Source: Pseudomonas taeanensis MS-3
GTDB taxonomy: Bacteria > Pseudomonadota > Gammaproteobacteria > Pseudomonadales > Pseudomonadaceae
Assembly: GCF_000498575.2 (NCBI RefSeq)
Contig: NZ_AWSQ01000001.1
Span: 812,279-849,911, forward strand
DNA: 37,633 bases
Reading direction: 5' to 3'
Shown here: positions 1-8,425 of the stretch, piece by piece
Position numbering within the stretch: the stretch's first letter is position 1
Layout: each line of letters begins with the position of its first letter
Notes under the pieces: generated by a model
The model's database searches: none
Told to the model about the DNA's origin: nothing
Seen by the model: only the letters and a program-made list of their open reading frames with translations
Translations under genes and position numbers: made by a program

Positions 1-19
1 CGGAGCGTGGGAACGAGCG

Positions 20-144
20 GCGCGCGGAGCCCAGCCCGCGCGCAACGAGCAACACATCGGCTGACTGATCCAAGGTAGGTTGGAGCGGTCAGCCGATGCC
101 CCTTTCGATTTGCCCGGCAGGCGGTGTCACGGCCTGCCTGCCGG
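20..144. repeat. Non-coding leader with three hairpin-forming inverted repeats
   Basis: No convincing gene is seen in the first 268 bases. Three perfect inverted repeats lie in a row: 20-27 with 36-43 (8 bp), 56-65 with 88-97 (10 bp, followed by a short pyrimidine run) and 113-122 with 135-144 (10 bp). The middle one could terminate a gene lying left of the window, but it lacks a long T run. The right part (145-268) is the leader of the glycerate kinase gene and holds TAGAAT at 192-197, a possible -10 box without a good -35. What precedes the window is unknown. Confidence 0.45.
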
Positions 145-268
145 GTGGGTCGATTTCAGTGCACAGCGCCTGCGCGGCGGGTGTTGCGCACTAGAATCGA
201 TTTGATCAGTAACCCTTGTCGGAGCTTAATCCGACAGGCTGCCAAGCCTTAATCAGAGCGAGCCCGCC

Positions 269-1543
269 ATGCCCATCGATCCGCACAGCCTGTTGCGCGA
301 CCTGTTCGCCAGCGCCATCGACGCCGCCCACCCGCGCCAGGTGTTAGCCGATTACCTGCCCAGCGATCGTAGCGGCCGGGTCATCGTCATCGGCGCCGGC
401 AAGGCCGCCGCGGCCATGGCCGAGGTGGTCGAGAAGGAATGGCAGGGCGAAGTCTCCGGCCTGGTGGTGACCCGCTACGAGCACGGCGCCCATTGCCATA
501 AGATCGAGGTAGTGGAAGCCGCCCATCCGGTACCGGACGATGCCGGCGAACGGGTGGCCCGCCGGGTGCTGGAACTGGTCAGCAACCTCACTGAGTCCGA
601 CCGGGTGATCTTCCTGCTGTCCGGTGGCGGCTCCTCGCTGCTGGCCCTGCCGGCCGAGGGCATCAGCCTGGCCGACAAGCAGGCGATCAACAAGGCGCTG
701 CTCAAGTCCGGCGCGACCATCGGCGAGATGAACTGCGTGCGCAAGCACCTCTCGGCGGTCAAGGGCGGGCGCCTGGCCAAGGCCTGCTGGCCGGCCAGCG
801 TGTACACCTACGCGATCTCCGACGTGCCGGGCGATGAAGCCACGGTGATCGCCTCCGGGCCGACCGTGGCCGACCCGACCACCTCGGTGCAGGCCCTGGC
901 GATCCTCGCCCGCTACAGCATCGAGATCCCGGCCAACGTACGCGCCTGGCTGCAGGACCCGCGCTCGGAGACGGTCAAGCCGGGCGACCCCTGCCTGAGC
1001 CGCAGCCACTTCCAGCTGATCGCCACGCCGCAACAGGCGCTGGATGCCGCCGCTGCCAAGGCCGAGGCCGCCGGCCTGCCGAGCCTGATTCTCGGCGACC
1101 TGGAGGGCGAATCGCGCGAGGTGGCCAAGGTGCATGCCGGCATCGCCAAGCAGGTGCTGCTGCACGGCCAGCCGCTCAAGGCGCCGTGCGTGATCCTCTC
1201 CGGCGGCGAAACCACGGTCACCGTGCGTGGCAACGGCCGCGGCGGGCGCAACGCCGAGTTCCTCCTCAGCCTGACCGACAGCCTCAAGGGCCTGCCCGGG
1301 GTCTATGCCCTGGCCGGTGACACCGACGGCATCGACGGCTCGGAAGACAACGCCGGCGCCATCATGACCCCGGACAGCCATGCCCGCGCCGCGGCGCTGG
1401 GCCTGAGCAGCAGCGACGAGCTGGACAACAACAACGGCTACGGCTACTTCGCCGCCCTCGATCAACTGATCGTCACCGGGCCGACCCGTACCAACGTCAA
1501 CGATTTCCGCGCCATTTTGATCCTAAAGGACCCTGCCCAATGA
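269..1543 (+). CDS. ttuD: Glycerate 2-kinase (MOFRL family; older name hydroxypyruvate reductase TtuD)
   Basis: Cytosolic enzyme predicted to phosphorylate D-glycerate to 2-phosphoglycerate, the last step of glyoxylate use through tartronate semialdehyde. The 424-residue length fits the GckA/TtuD family. The N-terminal half has the nucleotide-binding stretch LLSGGGSSLLALP (about residues 116-128). The C-terminal MOFRL domain shows GGRNAEFLLSL and AGDTDGIDG, both family hallmarks. The last 4 bases overlap the pyruvate kinase start (ATGA), so the two genes are translationally linked: 2-phosphoglycerate goes through enolase to PEP and then pyruvate. In related Pseudomonas genomes gcl, hyi and glxR lie just upstream; that region is outside the window. 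The family was long annotated as hydroxypyruvate reductase; kinase activity is the better-supported role. Confidence 0.88.
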   Translation: MPIDPHSLLRDLFASAIDAAHPRQVLADYLPSDRSGRVIVIGAGKAAAAMAEVVEKEWQGEVSGLVVTRYEHGAHCHKIEVVEAAHPVPDDAGERVARRVLELVSNLTESDRVIFLLSGGGSSLLALPAEGISLADKQAINKALLKSGATIGEMNCVRKHLSAVKGGRLAKACWPASVYTYAISDVPGDEATVIASGPTVADPTTSVQALAILARYSIEIPANVRAWLQDPRSETVKPGDPCLSRSHFQLIATPQQALDAAAAKAEAAGLPSLILGDLEGESREVAKVHAGIAKQVLLHGQPLKAPCVILSGGETTVTVRGNGRGGRNAEFLLSLTDSLKGLPGVYALAGDTDGIDGSEDNAGAIMTPDSHARAAALGLSSSDELDNNNGYGYFAALDQLIVTGPTRTNVNDFRAILILKDPAQ

Positions 1544-2955
1544 ACGCCGACAAGAAAGTAAAAATCCTCGCCACCCTCGGCCCGGCGATCAATGGCATCG
1601 ACGACATCCGCCAGCTGGTCGAGTCCGGGGTCAACCTGTTCCGCCTCAACTTCAGCCACGGCGAGCACGCCGACCACGCCCAGCGCTACCAGTGGGTGCG
1701 CGAAGTGGAGCAGCGCCTGAATACGCCGATCGGCATCCTCATGGACCTGCAGGGACCGAAGCTGCGGGTCGGGCCCTTCGCCGACGGCAAGGTCAATCTG
1801 GAGCGCGGCCAGGCCTTCCGTCTGGACCTGGACAGCACGCCCGGCAATGCTCAGCGAGTCAGCCTGCCGCACCCGGAAATCATCGAAGCGCTGCAGCCGG
1901 GGATGAACCTGCTGCTCGACGACGGCCGCCTGCGCCTGCAGGTAACCGCCAAGCACAGCGACGCCATCGACACCCAGGTGATCGCCGGCGGCGAGCTGTC
2001 CGACCGCAAGGGCGTCAACGTGCCGGAGGCGGTGCTGCAACTCAGCCCGCTGACCGAGAAAGACCGCCGCGACCTGACCTTCGGCCTGGAGCTGGGCGTG
2101 GATTGGGTGGCGCTGTCGTTCGTCCAGCGTCCCGAGGACATCCTCGAGGCGCGTGAACTGATCCAGGGCAAGGCCTTCATCATGGCCAAGATCGAGAAAC
2201 CCTCGGCGGTGCAGCAGATCGAAGCCATCGCCCAACTGTGCGACGCGATCATGGTCGCCCGTGGCGACCTGGGCGTGGAAGTGCCGGCGGAAAACGTGCC
2301 GCGCATCCAGAAGGACATCATCCGCACCTGCCGCCAGCTCGGTAAGCCTGTGGTGGTGGCCACGCAGATGCTCGAATCCATGCGCTTTTCCCCCGCGCCG
2401 ACCCGCGCCGAAGTCACCGACGTGGCCAACGCCGTGGCCGAAGGCAGCGACGCGCTGATGCTGTCGGCCGAGACCGCCTCCGGCGACTACCCGCTGGAAG
2501 CGGTGCAGATGATGAGCAAGATCATCCGCCAGGTGGAAAGCGGCCCGGACTTCCAGGCCCAGCTCGACGTCAGCCGCCCCCAGGCCGAAGCCACCGCCTC
2601 GGATGCGATCAGCTGCGCGATCAGGCGCATCAGCTCGATCCTGCCGGTGGCCGCGCTGGTCAACTACACCGAGTCCGGTGCAACCAGCCTGCGCGCCTCG
2701 CGCGAACGACCGAAGACGCCGATCCTCAGCCTGACCCCGAACCTGCACACCGCACGGCGCCTGACCGTCGCCTGGGGCATCTACTCGGTGGTCAACCCGC
2801 GCCTGCATGAAGTCGAGGAAGTCACCAGCACCGCCCTCGACATCGCCCAGGCCCAGGGCATGGCCCAGACCGGCGACACCGTGGTGATCACCGCCGGCGT
2901 ACCCTTCGGCCAACCGGGCAGCACCAACAGCCTGCGTATCGAAACGCTTTCTTAG
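1540..2955 (+). CDS. pykF: Pyruvate kinase
   Basis: Converts PEP and ADP to pyruvate and ATP. The 471-residue protein has the full family signature: MDLQGPKLRVG (about 69-79) before the B domain, the active-site stretch FIMAKIEKPSAVQQIE (about 212-227), MVARGDLGVE, ATQMLESM, and the ANAVAEGSDALMLSAETASG region. The start is the ATG inside the ATGA overlap with the glycerate kinase gene, 12 bases after AAGGA. Coupling to glycerate kinase suggests this is the isozyme dedicated to glyoxylate/glycerate catabolism rather than the main glycolytic PykA. The symbol pykF follows the equivalent P. aeruginosa gene, which also sits beside glycerate kinase. The C-terminal allosteric domain is present and nothing is truncated. 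Confidence 0.93.
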   Translation: MNADKKVKILATLGPAINGIDDIRQLVESGVNLFRLNFSHGEHADHAQRYQWVREVEQRLNTPIGILMDLQGPKLRVGPFADGKVNLERGQAFRLDLDSTPGNAQRVSLPHPEIIEALQPGMNLLLDDGRLRLQVTAKHSDAIDTQVIAGGELSDRKGVNVPEAVLQLSPLTEKDRRDLTFGLELGVDWVALSFVQRPEDILEARELIQGKAFIMAKIEKPSAVQQIEAIAQLCDAIMVARGDLGVEVPAENVPRIQKDIIRTCRQLGKPVVVATQMLESMRFSPAPTRAEVTDVANAVAEGSDALMLSAETASGDYPLEAVQMMSKIIRQVESGPDFQAQLDVSRPQAEATASDAISCAIRRISSILPVAALVNYTESGATSLRASRERPKTPILSLTPNLHTARRLTVAWGIYSVVNPRLHEVEEVTSTALDIAQAQGMAQTGDTVVITAGVPFGQPGSTNSLRIETLS

Positions 2956-2973
2956 GTCACCAGCCGTCGAGGC

Positions 2974-3012
2974 GGCGCACAACCCCACCGGCGAACGGCT
3001 GGGTTGTGCGCC
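2974..3012. terminator. Bidirectional hairpin between pykF and glcC
   Basis: A perfect 12-bp inverted repeat (2974-2985 with 3001-3012, 15-base loop) lies between two convergent genes and abuts the glcC stop codon. There is no U run on either side, so intrinsic termination would be weak; it may instead protect 3' ends. Confidence 0.55.
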
Positions 3013-3013
3013 C

Positions 3014-3787
3014 CTAGGTCCAGCCTTCCAGGCGCATGCTCGCGCGCACCAGGCGTTGTTCCTCCTGCTCGATCTCCTTGAGATTGTCGCGGATGCTGTG
3101 GATGTGCTCGCGGGCGGCGCGCTGCGCCTGTTCCGGCAGGCGCTCGATCACCGCGTGGTACAGCCGCGCGTGTTGGCGGTCGATCTGGCGTTTCTGCACG
3201 GGCCGGTGATAGAGGTTGTTGACCGAGGCGAACACCGTGCTGAGCATCAGGTCGGTCAGCGACTGCAGGGTGTGCAGCAGCACCGGGTTGTGTGAGGCCT
3301 CGCAGATCGCCAGGTGGAAGGCATGGTCGAGGCGCGCATGCTCGCGCGGTTCGACGGTATCCGCCTGGGCGTGGGCGGCAAGCATTTCCTCGTAGCGGCG
3401 GGTCAGCAGGACGAAATCCGCGTCGGTGCCACGCAAGGCGGCCAGGCGCGCCGACTCGGCTTCCAGCAGGGCGCGCACTTCGAGCAGATCGAAGAGGGTG
3501 CGCGGCTGCGAGTTGAACAGGTGCATCAACGGGCTGGCATCGCGCGGCCCGCTGAGCGTGGCGACCCGCGAGTCGCGACCCTGGGCGGTCTCGATGATGC
3601 CGCGGCCGCGCAGCACCTTGAGTCCCTCGCGCAGGGCCGAACGGGATATCCCCAGCTTCTCGCACAGGCGCCGTTCCGAAGGCAGCGCCTGGCCAACCTT
3701 GAGCACGCCATCGACGATCAATCGCTCGATCCGTTCGGCGACCACATCGCTGACCTGGCGCCGAGCTCCAGGCGTTTCTTCGAGCAT
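3014..3787 (-). CDS. glcC: GlcC, FadR-type GntR regulator of the glc operon
   Basis: DNA-binding regulator predicted to control glcDEFGBA in response to glycolate or glyoxylate. Residues about 8-75 form the winged helix-turn-helix (VSDVVAERIERLIVDG, then LPSERRLCEKLGISRSALREGLKVLRGRGI). The remainder is an all-helical FCD effector domain. The 257-residue length fits GlcC. The reading frame is open 39 codons further upstream, but ATG at 3787 is preferred: it follows CGAGG in the leader, lies at the usual distance from the first wHTH helix, and the extension would run through both operators. Divergent placement against glcD matches E. coli glcC-glcD. In E. coli GlcC is an activator; the sign of regulation here cannot be read from sequence. 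Confidence 0.9.
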   Translation of the reverse strand: MLEETPGARRQVSDVVAERIERLIVDGVLKVGQALPSERRLCEKLGISRSALREGLKVLRGRGIIETAQGRDSRVATLSGPRDASPLMHLFNSQPRTLFDLLEVRALLEAESARLAALRGTDADFVLLTRRYEEMLAAHAQADTVEPREHARLDHAFHLAICEASHNPVLLHTLQSLTDLMLSTVFASVNNLYHRPVQKRQIDRQHARLYHAVIERLPEQAQRAAREHIHSIRDNLKEIEQEEQRLVRASMRLEGWT

Positions 3788-3802
3788 GTTTAAACCTCGA
3801 GC

Positions 3803-3819
3803 AACTGGTAGGACCAGTT
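3803..3819. promoter_or_regulatory. Candidate GlcC operator 1
   Basis: A perfect palindrome with 7-base arms, AACTGGT-AGG-ACCAGTT, sits 16 bases upstream of the glcC start codon. It matches the FadR-family GntR operator pattern TGGTnnnACCA. Its position over the glcC leader suggests autoregulation. Confidence 0.7.
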
Positions 3820-3911
3820 CTGATTGGTTAATCGCAGCGCTTTCACTATAGGCATCCGTTCCAGCAAATGTAAGGCATGAGGTGACGGGTGGCGGACTGT
3901 GCACTTGAAAA

Positions 3912-3928
3912 AACTGGTCGTACCAGTG
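3912..3928. promoter_or_regulatory. Candidate GlcC operator 2
   Basis: AACTGGT-CGT-ACCAGTG repeats operator 1 with the same 3-base spacing and six matched base pairs per arm. Its centre is about 109 bases from that of operator 1 and about 123 bases from the glcD start, so it is well placed to control the glcD promoter. No clear sigma-70 box pair was identified in this gap. Confidence 0.7.
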
Positions 3929-4042
3929 CGCTTAGCGATGGACGCCGAACACCCCGCGGCCTAAACATACTGGCCACAATAAGCAGCTCGGGTTCGCCGC
4001 CTGGCCTGCACAGAACAGCAACGTCATTCGAGTGAGCCTGCC

Positions 4043-5542
4043 ATGAGCATTCTGTACGACGAGCGTGTCGATGGCCCGCTGCCCACAGTCGATAAGCTGG
4101 CCCTGCTGGCTGAGCTGCGCGCACAGCTGCCAGACCTGGACGTGTTGCACGATCAGGAAGACCTCAAACCCTACGAATGCGATGGCCTCTCGGCCTACCG
4201 CACCACCCCGATGCTGGTGGTGCTGCCCGAGCGCGTCGAACAGGTACAAGCCCTGCTCAAGCTGTGCCACCAGCGCGGCGTGCCGGTGGTCGCACGTGGC
4301 GCCGGCACCGGCCTGTCCGGCGGCGCCTTGCCGCTGGAGCAGGGCATCCTGCTGGTGCTGGCGCGCTTCAACAAGATTCTCGAGGTCAACCCGGCCGGGC
4401 GCTTCGCCCGGGTCCAGCCCGGTGTGCGCAACTTGGCGATCTCCCAGGCGGCGGCGCCGCATGAGTTGTATTACGCACCGGACCCGTCCTCGCAGATCGC
4501 CTGCTCGATTGGCGGTAACGTCGCCGAGAACGCTGGCGGCGTGCACTGCCTGAAGTACGGCCTGACCGTGCACAACCTGCTCAAGGTGGAAGTCCTCACG
4601 GTCGAGGGCGAGCGCATGACCCTGGGCAGTGATGCCCTGGACGCGCCAGGCTTCGACCTGCTGGCCTTGTTCACCGGCTCGGAAGGCATGCTCGGCATCA
4701 TCACCGAGGTCACGGTCAAGCTGCTGCCCAAGCCGCAGGTGGCGCGGGTGCTGCTGGCCAGTTTCGATTCGGTGGAGAAGGCCGGTCGTGCGGTCGGCGA
4801 CATCATCGCCGCCGGCATTATTCCCGGTGGCCTGGAGATGATGGACAACCTGGCCATCAGGGCGGTGGAAGACTTCATCCAGGCCGGTTACCCGGTCGAG
4901 GCCGAAGCCATCCTGCTGTGCGAACTGGACGGCGTCGAAGCCGACGTGCAGGACGACTGCGAACGGGTTCGCGCGGTGCTGCAGCAGGCCGGCGCCACTG
5001 AGGTGCGCCTGGCTCGCGACGAGGCCGAGCGGGTCAAGTTCTGGGCCGGACGCAAGAACGCCTTCCCGGCGGTCGGGCGCATCTCGCCGGACTACTACTG
5101 CATGGACGGCACCATTCCGCGCCGCGAGCTGCCCGGTGTGCTCAGGGGTATCAGCGAGCTGTCCGCCGAGTGCGGCCTGCGCGTGGCCAACGTGTTTCAC
5201 GCCGGTGACGGCAACATGCACCCGCTGATCCTCTTCGATGCCAACCAGCCCGGCGAACTGGAGCGCGCCGAAGCCCTAGGCGGCAAGATCCTCGAGCTCT
5301 GCGTCAAGGTCGGCGGCAGCATCACCGGCGAACACGGCGTGGGCCGCGAGAAGATCAACCAGATGTGCGCCCAGTTCAACAGCGACGAGCTGACTCTGTT
5401 CCACGCGGTGAAAGCGGCCTTCGACCCCAGTGGTCTGCTCAATCCCGGCAAGAACATCCCGACCCTGCACCGCTGCGCCGAATTCGGCGCCATGCACGTG
5501 CACCACGGCCAGCTGCCCTTTCCCGATCTGGAGCGTTTCTGA
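4043..5542 (+). CDS. glcD: Glycolate oxidase FAD-binding subunit GlcD
   Basis: Catalytic flavin subunit of the membrane-associated glycolate dehydrogenase complex GlcDEF, which oxidises glycolate to glyoxylate. The N-terminal PCMH-type FAD domain shows VVARGAGTGLSGGALP (about 88-103) and CSIGGNVAENAGGVHCLKYG (about 154-173). The C-terminal FAD-oxidase domain shows FHAGDGNMHPLILFD and SITGEHGVGREK, both strongly conserved in GlcD and D-lactate dehydrogenases. The 499-residue length equals that of other pseudomonad GlcD proteins. The stop shares one base with the glcE start (TGATG), so translation is coupled. A D-lactate dehydrogenase could look similar, but the glcE and glcF neighbours settle the assignment. 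Confidence 0.95.
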   Translation: MSILYDERVDGPLPTVDKLALLAELRAQLPDLDVLHDQEDLKPYECDGLSAYRTTPMLVVLPERVEQVQALLKLCHQRGVPVVARGAGTGLSGGALPLEQGILLVLARFNKILEVNPAGRFARVQPGVRNLAISQAAAPHELYYAPDPSSQIACSIGGNVAENAGGVHCLKYGLTVHNLLKVEVLTVEGERMTLGSDALDAPGFDLLALFTGSEGMLGIITEVTVKLLPKPQVARVLLASFDSVEKAGRAVGDIIAAGIIPGGLEMMDNLAIRAVEDFIQAGYPVEAEAILLCELDGVEADVQDDCERVRAVLQQAGATEVRLARDEAERVKFWAGRKNAFPAVGRISPDYYCMDGTIPRRELPGVLRGISELSAECGLRVANVFHAGDGNMHPLILFDANQPGELERAEALGGKILELCVKVGGSITGEHGVGREKINQMCAQFNSDELTLFHAVKAAFDPSGLLNPGKNIPTLHRCAEFGAMHVHHGQLPFPDLERF

Positions 5543-6600
5543 TGTCAGTCGATCACGACGCCAGTGCGGCGCTGCTGGAACAGGTCAATCACGCCCTGAA
5601 CAGCTCGACTGCGCTGCGCATTCAGGGCGGCAACAGCAAGGCCTTTCTCGGCCGTAACGTGGCTGGCGAGGTGCTCGACACCCGCGCCCACCGGGGCATC
5701 GTCAGCTACGACCCGACCGAGCTGGTGATCACCGTTCGCGCCGGCACGCCGCTGGTGGAACTGGAGGCGGCGCTGGATGAGGCCGGGCAGATGCTCACCT
5801 GTGAAGCGCCGCATTTTGCTGAAGGCGCCACGGTCGGCGGCATGCTCGCGGCCGGGCTGTCCGGGCCGCGCCGGCCCTGGTCCGGGGCGGTGCGTGACCT
5901 GGTCCTGGGCACTCGGCTGATCACCGGTTTCGGCAAGCAGCTGCGTTTCGGCGGTGAGGTGATGAAGAACGTCGCCGGCTACGACCTGTCGCGCCTGCTG
6001 GCGGGCAGCTTCGGTTGCCTCGGGGTGATCACCGAAGTGTCGCTCAAGGTGCTGCCCAAGCCGCGCCAGACCATCAGCCTGCGCCTGCAGATGGACGCCG
6101 CCTGCGCCCTGCAGAAACTCGCCGAGTGGGGCCAGCAGCCGATCCCGATCAGCGCCGCCAGCCATGACGGTCAGGCCTTGCACCTGCGTTTGGAGGGCGG
6201 TGAGGGCTCGGTGGCCGCGGCCCGCGAACGCCTCGGCGGCGAGCTGCTGGATAGCGCCTACTGGGGCGAGCTGAACGAGCAGCGTCTGCCTTTCTTCGCC
6301 GCTGCGGCGCCGCTGTGGCGCCTGTCCGTGCCGAGCCACTGCGGCGTGCTGGCCCTGCCCGGCGAGCAGCTGATCGACTGGGGCGGCGCGCAGCGCTGGC
6401 TGAAGTCCGACGCCGATGCCGCGCTGATCCGCCAGGTCGCCACGGAAGTCGGTGGCCACGCCACCTGCTTCAGCGCCGGTCACTGTGACAGTCCGTTGCA
6501 GCCGCTGGCCGCGCCCTTGCTGCGCTACCACCGCCAACTGAAAGCCCAGCTCGATCCCCAGGGGATTTTTAACCCCGGTCGGATGTACGCGGAGATTTGA
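5542..6600 (+). CDS. glcE: Glycolate oxidase FAD-binding subunit GlcE
   Basis: Second flavin-type subunit of glycolate dehydrogenase, 352 residues. It carries only the PCMH FAD-binding half: FAEGATVGGMLAAGLSGPRRP and VRDLVLG in the middle, then GEVMKNVAGYDLSRLLAGSFGCLG. It lacks the GlcD C-terminal catalytic signature, as is normal for GlcE. The ATG at 5542 overlaps the glcD TGA. The frame is open further upstream inside glcD, but that stretch is arginine- and proline-rich shadow sequence. It ends with IFNPGRMYAEI, the usual GlcE terminus, 9 bases before glcF. Confidence 0.94.
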   Translation: MSVDHDASAALLEQVNHALNSSTALRIQGGNSKAFLGRNVAGEVLDTRAHRGIVSYDPTELVITVRAGTPLVELEAALDEAGQMLTCEAPHFAEGATVGGMLAAGLSGPRRPWSGAVRDLVLGTRLITGFGKQLRFGGEVMKNVAGYDLSRLLAGSFGCLGVITEVSLKVLPKPRQTISLRLQMDAACALQKLAEWGQQPIPISAASHDGQALHLRLEGGEGSVAAARERLGGELLDSAYWGELNEQRLPFFAAAAPLWRLSVPSHCGVLALPGEQLIDWGGAQRWLKSDADAALIRQVATEVGGHATCFSAGHCDSPLQPLAAPLLRYHRQLKAQLDPQGIFNPGRMYAEI

Positions 6601-6609
6601 GGTCGAGTC

Positions 6610-7827
6610 ATGCAAACCAACCTAAGTGAACACGCCAAGCGTCTGCCGCGTGGCGAAGAGGCCGAAAGCATTCTGCGCAGCTGCGTGCATTGCGGCTTCT
6701 GCAACGCCACCTGCCCGACCTACCAACTGCTCGGCGACGAGCTGGACGGCCCCCGTGGGCGTATCTACCTGATCAAGCAGGTGCTCGAAGGCAATGAGGT
6801 CACCGCCAAGACCCAGCTGCACCTGGACCGCTGCCTGACCTGCCGCAACTGCGAGACCACTTGCCCCTCCGGTGTGGACTACCACAACCTGCTGGACATC
6901 GGTCGCGCCGTGGTCGACGCGGCGGTGCCGCGCTCACTGGGCCAGCGCGTGCTGCGACAAGGCCTGCGCGCCGTGGTGCCGAACGCGAACCTGTTCAAGG
7001 GCCTGACCCAGGTCGGCCAGGTGCTGCGCCCGCTGCTGCCTGAGGCGCTCAAGGCCAAGTTGCCGCGCGCCGCACGTGCGGCCAAGCCGCGCCCCGCCCC
7101 GCGCCATGCACGCCGCGTGCTGATGCTCGAAGGCTGCGTGCAGCCGGGGCTGTCGCCCAACACCAATGCCGCCACTGCGCGGGTGCTCGATCGCCTCGGC
7201 ATCAGCGTCACGCCGATCCGCGAGGCCGGCTGCTGCGGTGCGGTGGACTACCACCTCGATGCCCAGGAAGCGGGCCTGCAGCGTGCCCGGCGCAACATCG
7301 ACGCCTGGTGGCCGGCCATCGAGCAGGGCGCCGAGGCCATAGTGCAGACCGCCAGCGGCTGCGGCGCCTTCGTCAAGGACTACGGTCACCTGCTCGAGCA
7401 GGACCCGGCCTACGCCGAGAAAGCCAAGCGGGTCAGCACGCTGGCCAAGGACCTGGTGGAAGTGTTGCGCGATGAACCCTTGGAAGGTCTCGGCGTGCGC
7501 AGTGAGCTGCGCCTGGCTTTCCATTGCCCCTGCACCCTGCAGCACGCGCAGAAACTCGGGGGCGCGGTCGAGGAAGTGCTCGCTCGCCTCGGTTTCGGCC
7601 TCACCGCCGTGGCGGACAGCCACCTGTGCTGCGGGTCGGCCGGCACCTATTCGCTGACCCAGCCGGAGCTGTCCAAGCAGCTGCGCGACAACAAGCTGAA
7701 CGCTCTGGAAAGCGGCAAGCCGCAGGTGATAGTCACCGCCAACATCGGCTGTCAGACCCACCTCGACGGCGCCGGGCGCACCCCGGTGCGGCACTGGATC
7801 GAGCTGGTCGAAGAGGCCATGAACTAA
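6610..7827 (+). CDS. glcF: Glycolate oxidase iron-sulfur subunit GlcF
   Basis: Electron-transfer subunit linking GlcDE to the respiratory chain, 405 residues. Two ferredoxin-like [4Fe-4S] motifs are plain: CVHCGFCNATCP (about 25-36) and CLTCRNCETTCP (about 76-87). Two CCG-domain signatures follow, GCCGAVDYH and LCCGSAGTY, characteristic of GlcF and heterodisulfide-reductase-like subunits. The start is 9 bases after the glcE stop. The downstream spacing of 116 bases to glcG contains a long palindrome, which may alter expression of the distal genes. Confidence 0.95.
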   Translation: MQTNLSEHAKRLPRGEEAESILRSCVHCGFCNATCPTYQLLGDELDGPRGRIYLIKQVLEGNEVTAKTQLHLDRCLTCRNCETTCPSGVDYHNLLDIGRAVVDAAVPRSLGQRVLRQGLRAVVPNANLFKGLTQVGQVLRPLLPEALKAKLPRAARAAKPRPAPRHARRVLMLEGCVQPGLSPNTNAATARVLDRLGISVTPIREAGCCGAVDYHLDAQEAGLQRARRNIDAWWPAIEQGAEAIVQTASGCGAFVKDYGHLLEQDPAYAEKAKRVSTLAKDLVEVLRDEPLEGLGVRSELRLAFHCPCTLQHAQKLGGAVEEVLARLGFGLTAVADSHLCCGSAGTYSLTQPELSKQLRDNKLNALESGKPQVIVTANIGCQTHLDGAGRTPVRHWIELVEEAMN

Positions 7828-7846
7828 GAGCCACGGCCTCGTTGCT

Positions 7847-7901
7847 GTAGCCCGGATGCAATCCGGGACAGCCGCAAGCTCCCGGATTGCATCCGGGCTA
7901 C
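7847..7901. repeat. REP-like long palindrome between glcF and glcG
   Basis: Perfect 21-bp inverted repeat, arms 7847-7867 and 7881-7901, with a 13-base loop. The arms contain GTAGCCCGGATGCAATCCGG and its complement. Short palindromes of this kind are scattered between genes in many pseudomonads (REP-type elements); I recognise the style but could not count copies. Transcribed within the operon it would form a very stable hairpin that could terminate some transcripts or stabilise the glcDEF 3' end. Confidence 0.8.
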
Positions 7902-7943
7902 GAATTCACGCACTACGCGACAATCAATCACGAGGAATTACAA

Positions 7944-8345
7944 ATGCAAAGCAAAGCCGTACTGGGTCAAGCCGAAGTCGCCCGCATTCTTGCCGCTGCG
8001 CGCGCCGAAGCGCAGCAGCACAACTGGGCCGTGGCCATTGCCGTGGTCGACGACGGCGGCCACCCGCTGGCCCTGGAACGCCTCGACGGTTGTGCGCCGA
8101 TCGGTGCCTACATCGCCACCGAGAAGGCGCGCAGCGCGGCGATCGGTCGCCGTGAAACCAAGGGTTACGAGGACATGGTCAACGGCGGGCGCAGTGCCTT
8201 TCTGTCGGCCCCGCTGATCACGTCACTGGAAGGCGGCGTACCGGTGATCGTCGACGGCCAGGTGGTCGGCGCGGTGGGTGTCTCCGGGGTCAAGGCCGAG
8301 CAGGACGCCCAAGTGGCCAAGGCCGGCATCGCCGCCCTGGCCTGA
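7944..8345 (+). CDS. glcG: GlcG, DUF336 (haem-degrading-like) protein
   Basis: Small 133-residue protein of the GlcG/HbpS/PduO-C (DUF336) family, conserved in glc operons; its exact role in glycolate metabolism is not established. Seen here are the family features AVAIVDDGGHPLALERLDG (about 33-51) and the C-terminal GQVVGAVGVSG. ATG at 7944 is chosen over an upstream in-frame ATG because GAGGAA lies 6 bases before it and the upstream stretch runs through the REP palindrome. The gene precedes malate synthase, as in E. coli glcDEFGBA. Confidence 0.88.
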   Translation: MQSKAVLGQAEVARILAAARAEAQQHNWAVAIAVVDDGGHPLALERLDGCAPIGAYIATEKARSAAIGRRETKGYEDMVNGGRSAFLSAPLITSLEGGVPVIVDGQVVGAVGVSGVKAEQDAQVAKAGIAALA

Positions 8346-8425
8346 ATTGACTACTGACACGGCTGCCGTGGGCGCCGCTGACGGCGCTCCGCGCCGCACC
8401 TGCACAGTTTGATGGAGAGTGGAAA

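Noticed and set aside
1462..2988. 508-codon minus-strand frame opposite pykF
   Set aside because: Antisense shadow of a clear pyruvate kinase; no family resemblance and no ribosome-binding site.
3788..3904. 39-codon N-terminal extension of GlcC
   Set aside because: It covers the first operator and lacks homology to the wHTH start; ATG 3787 has a ribosome-binding site.
3932..5221. 429-codon minus-strand frame opposite glcD
   Set aside because: Antisense shadow; it would also run through the glcC-glcD control region.
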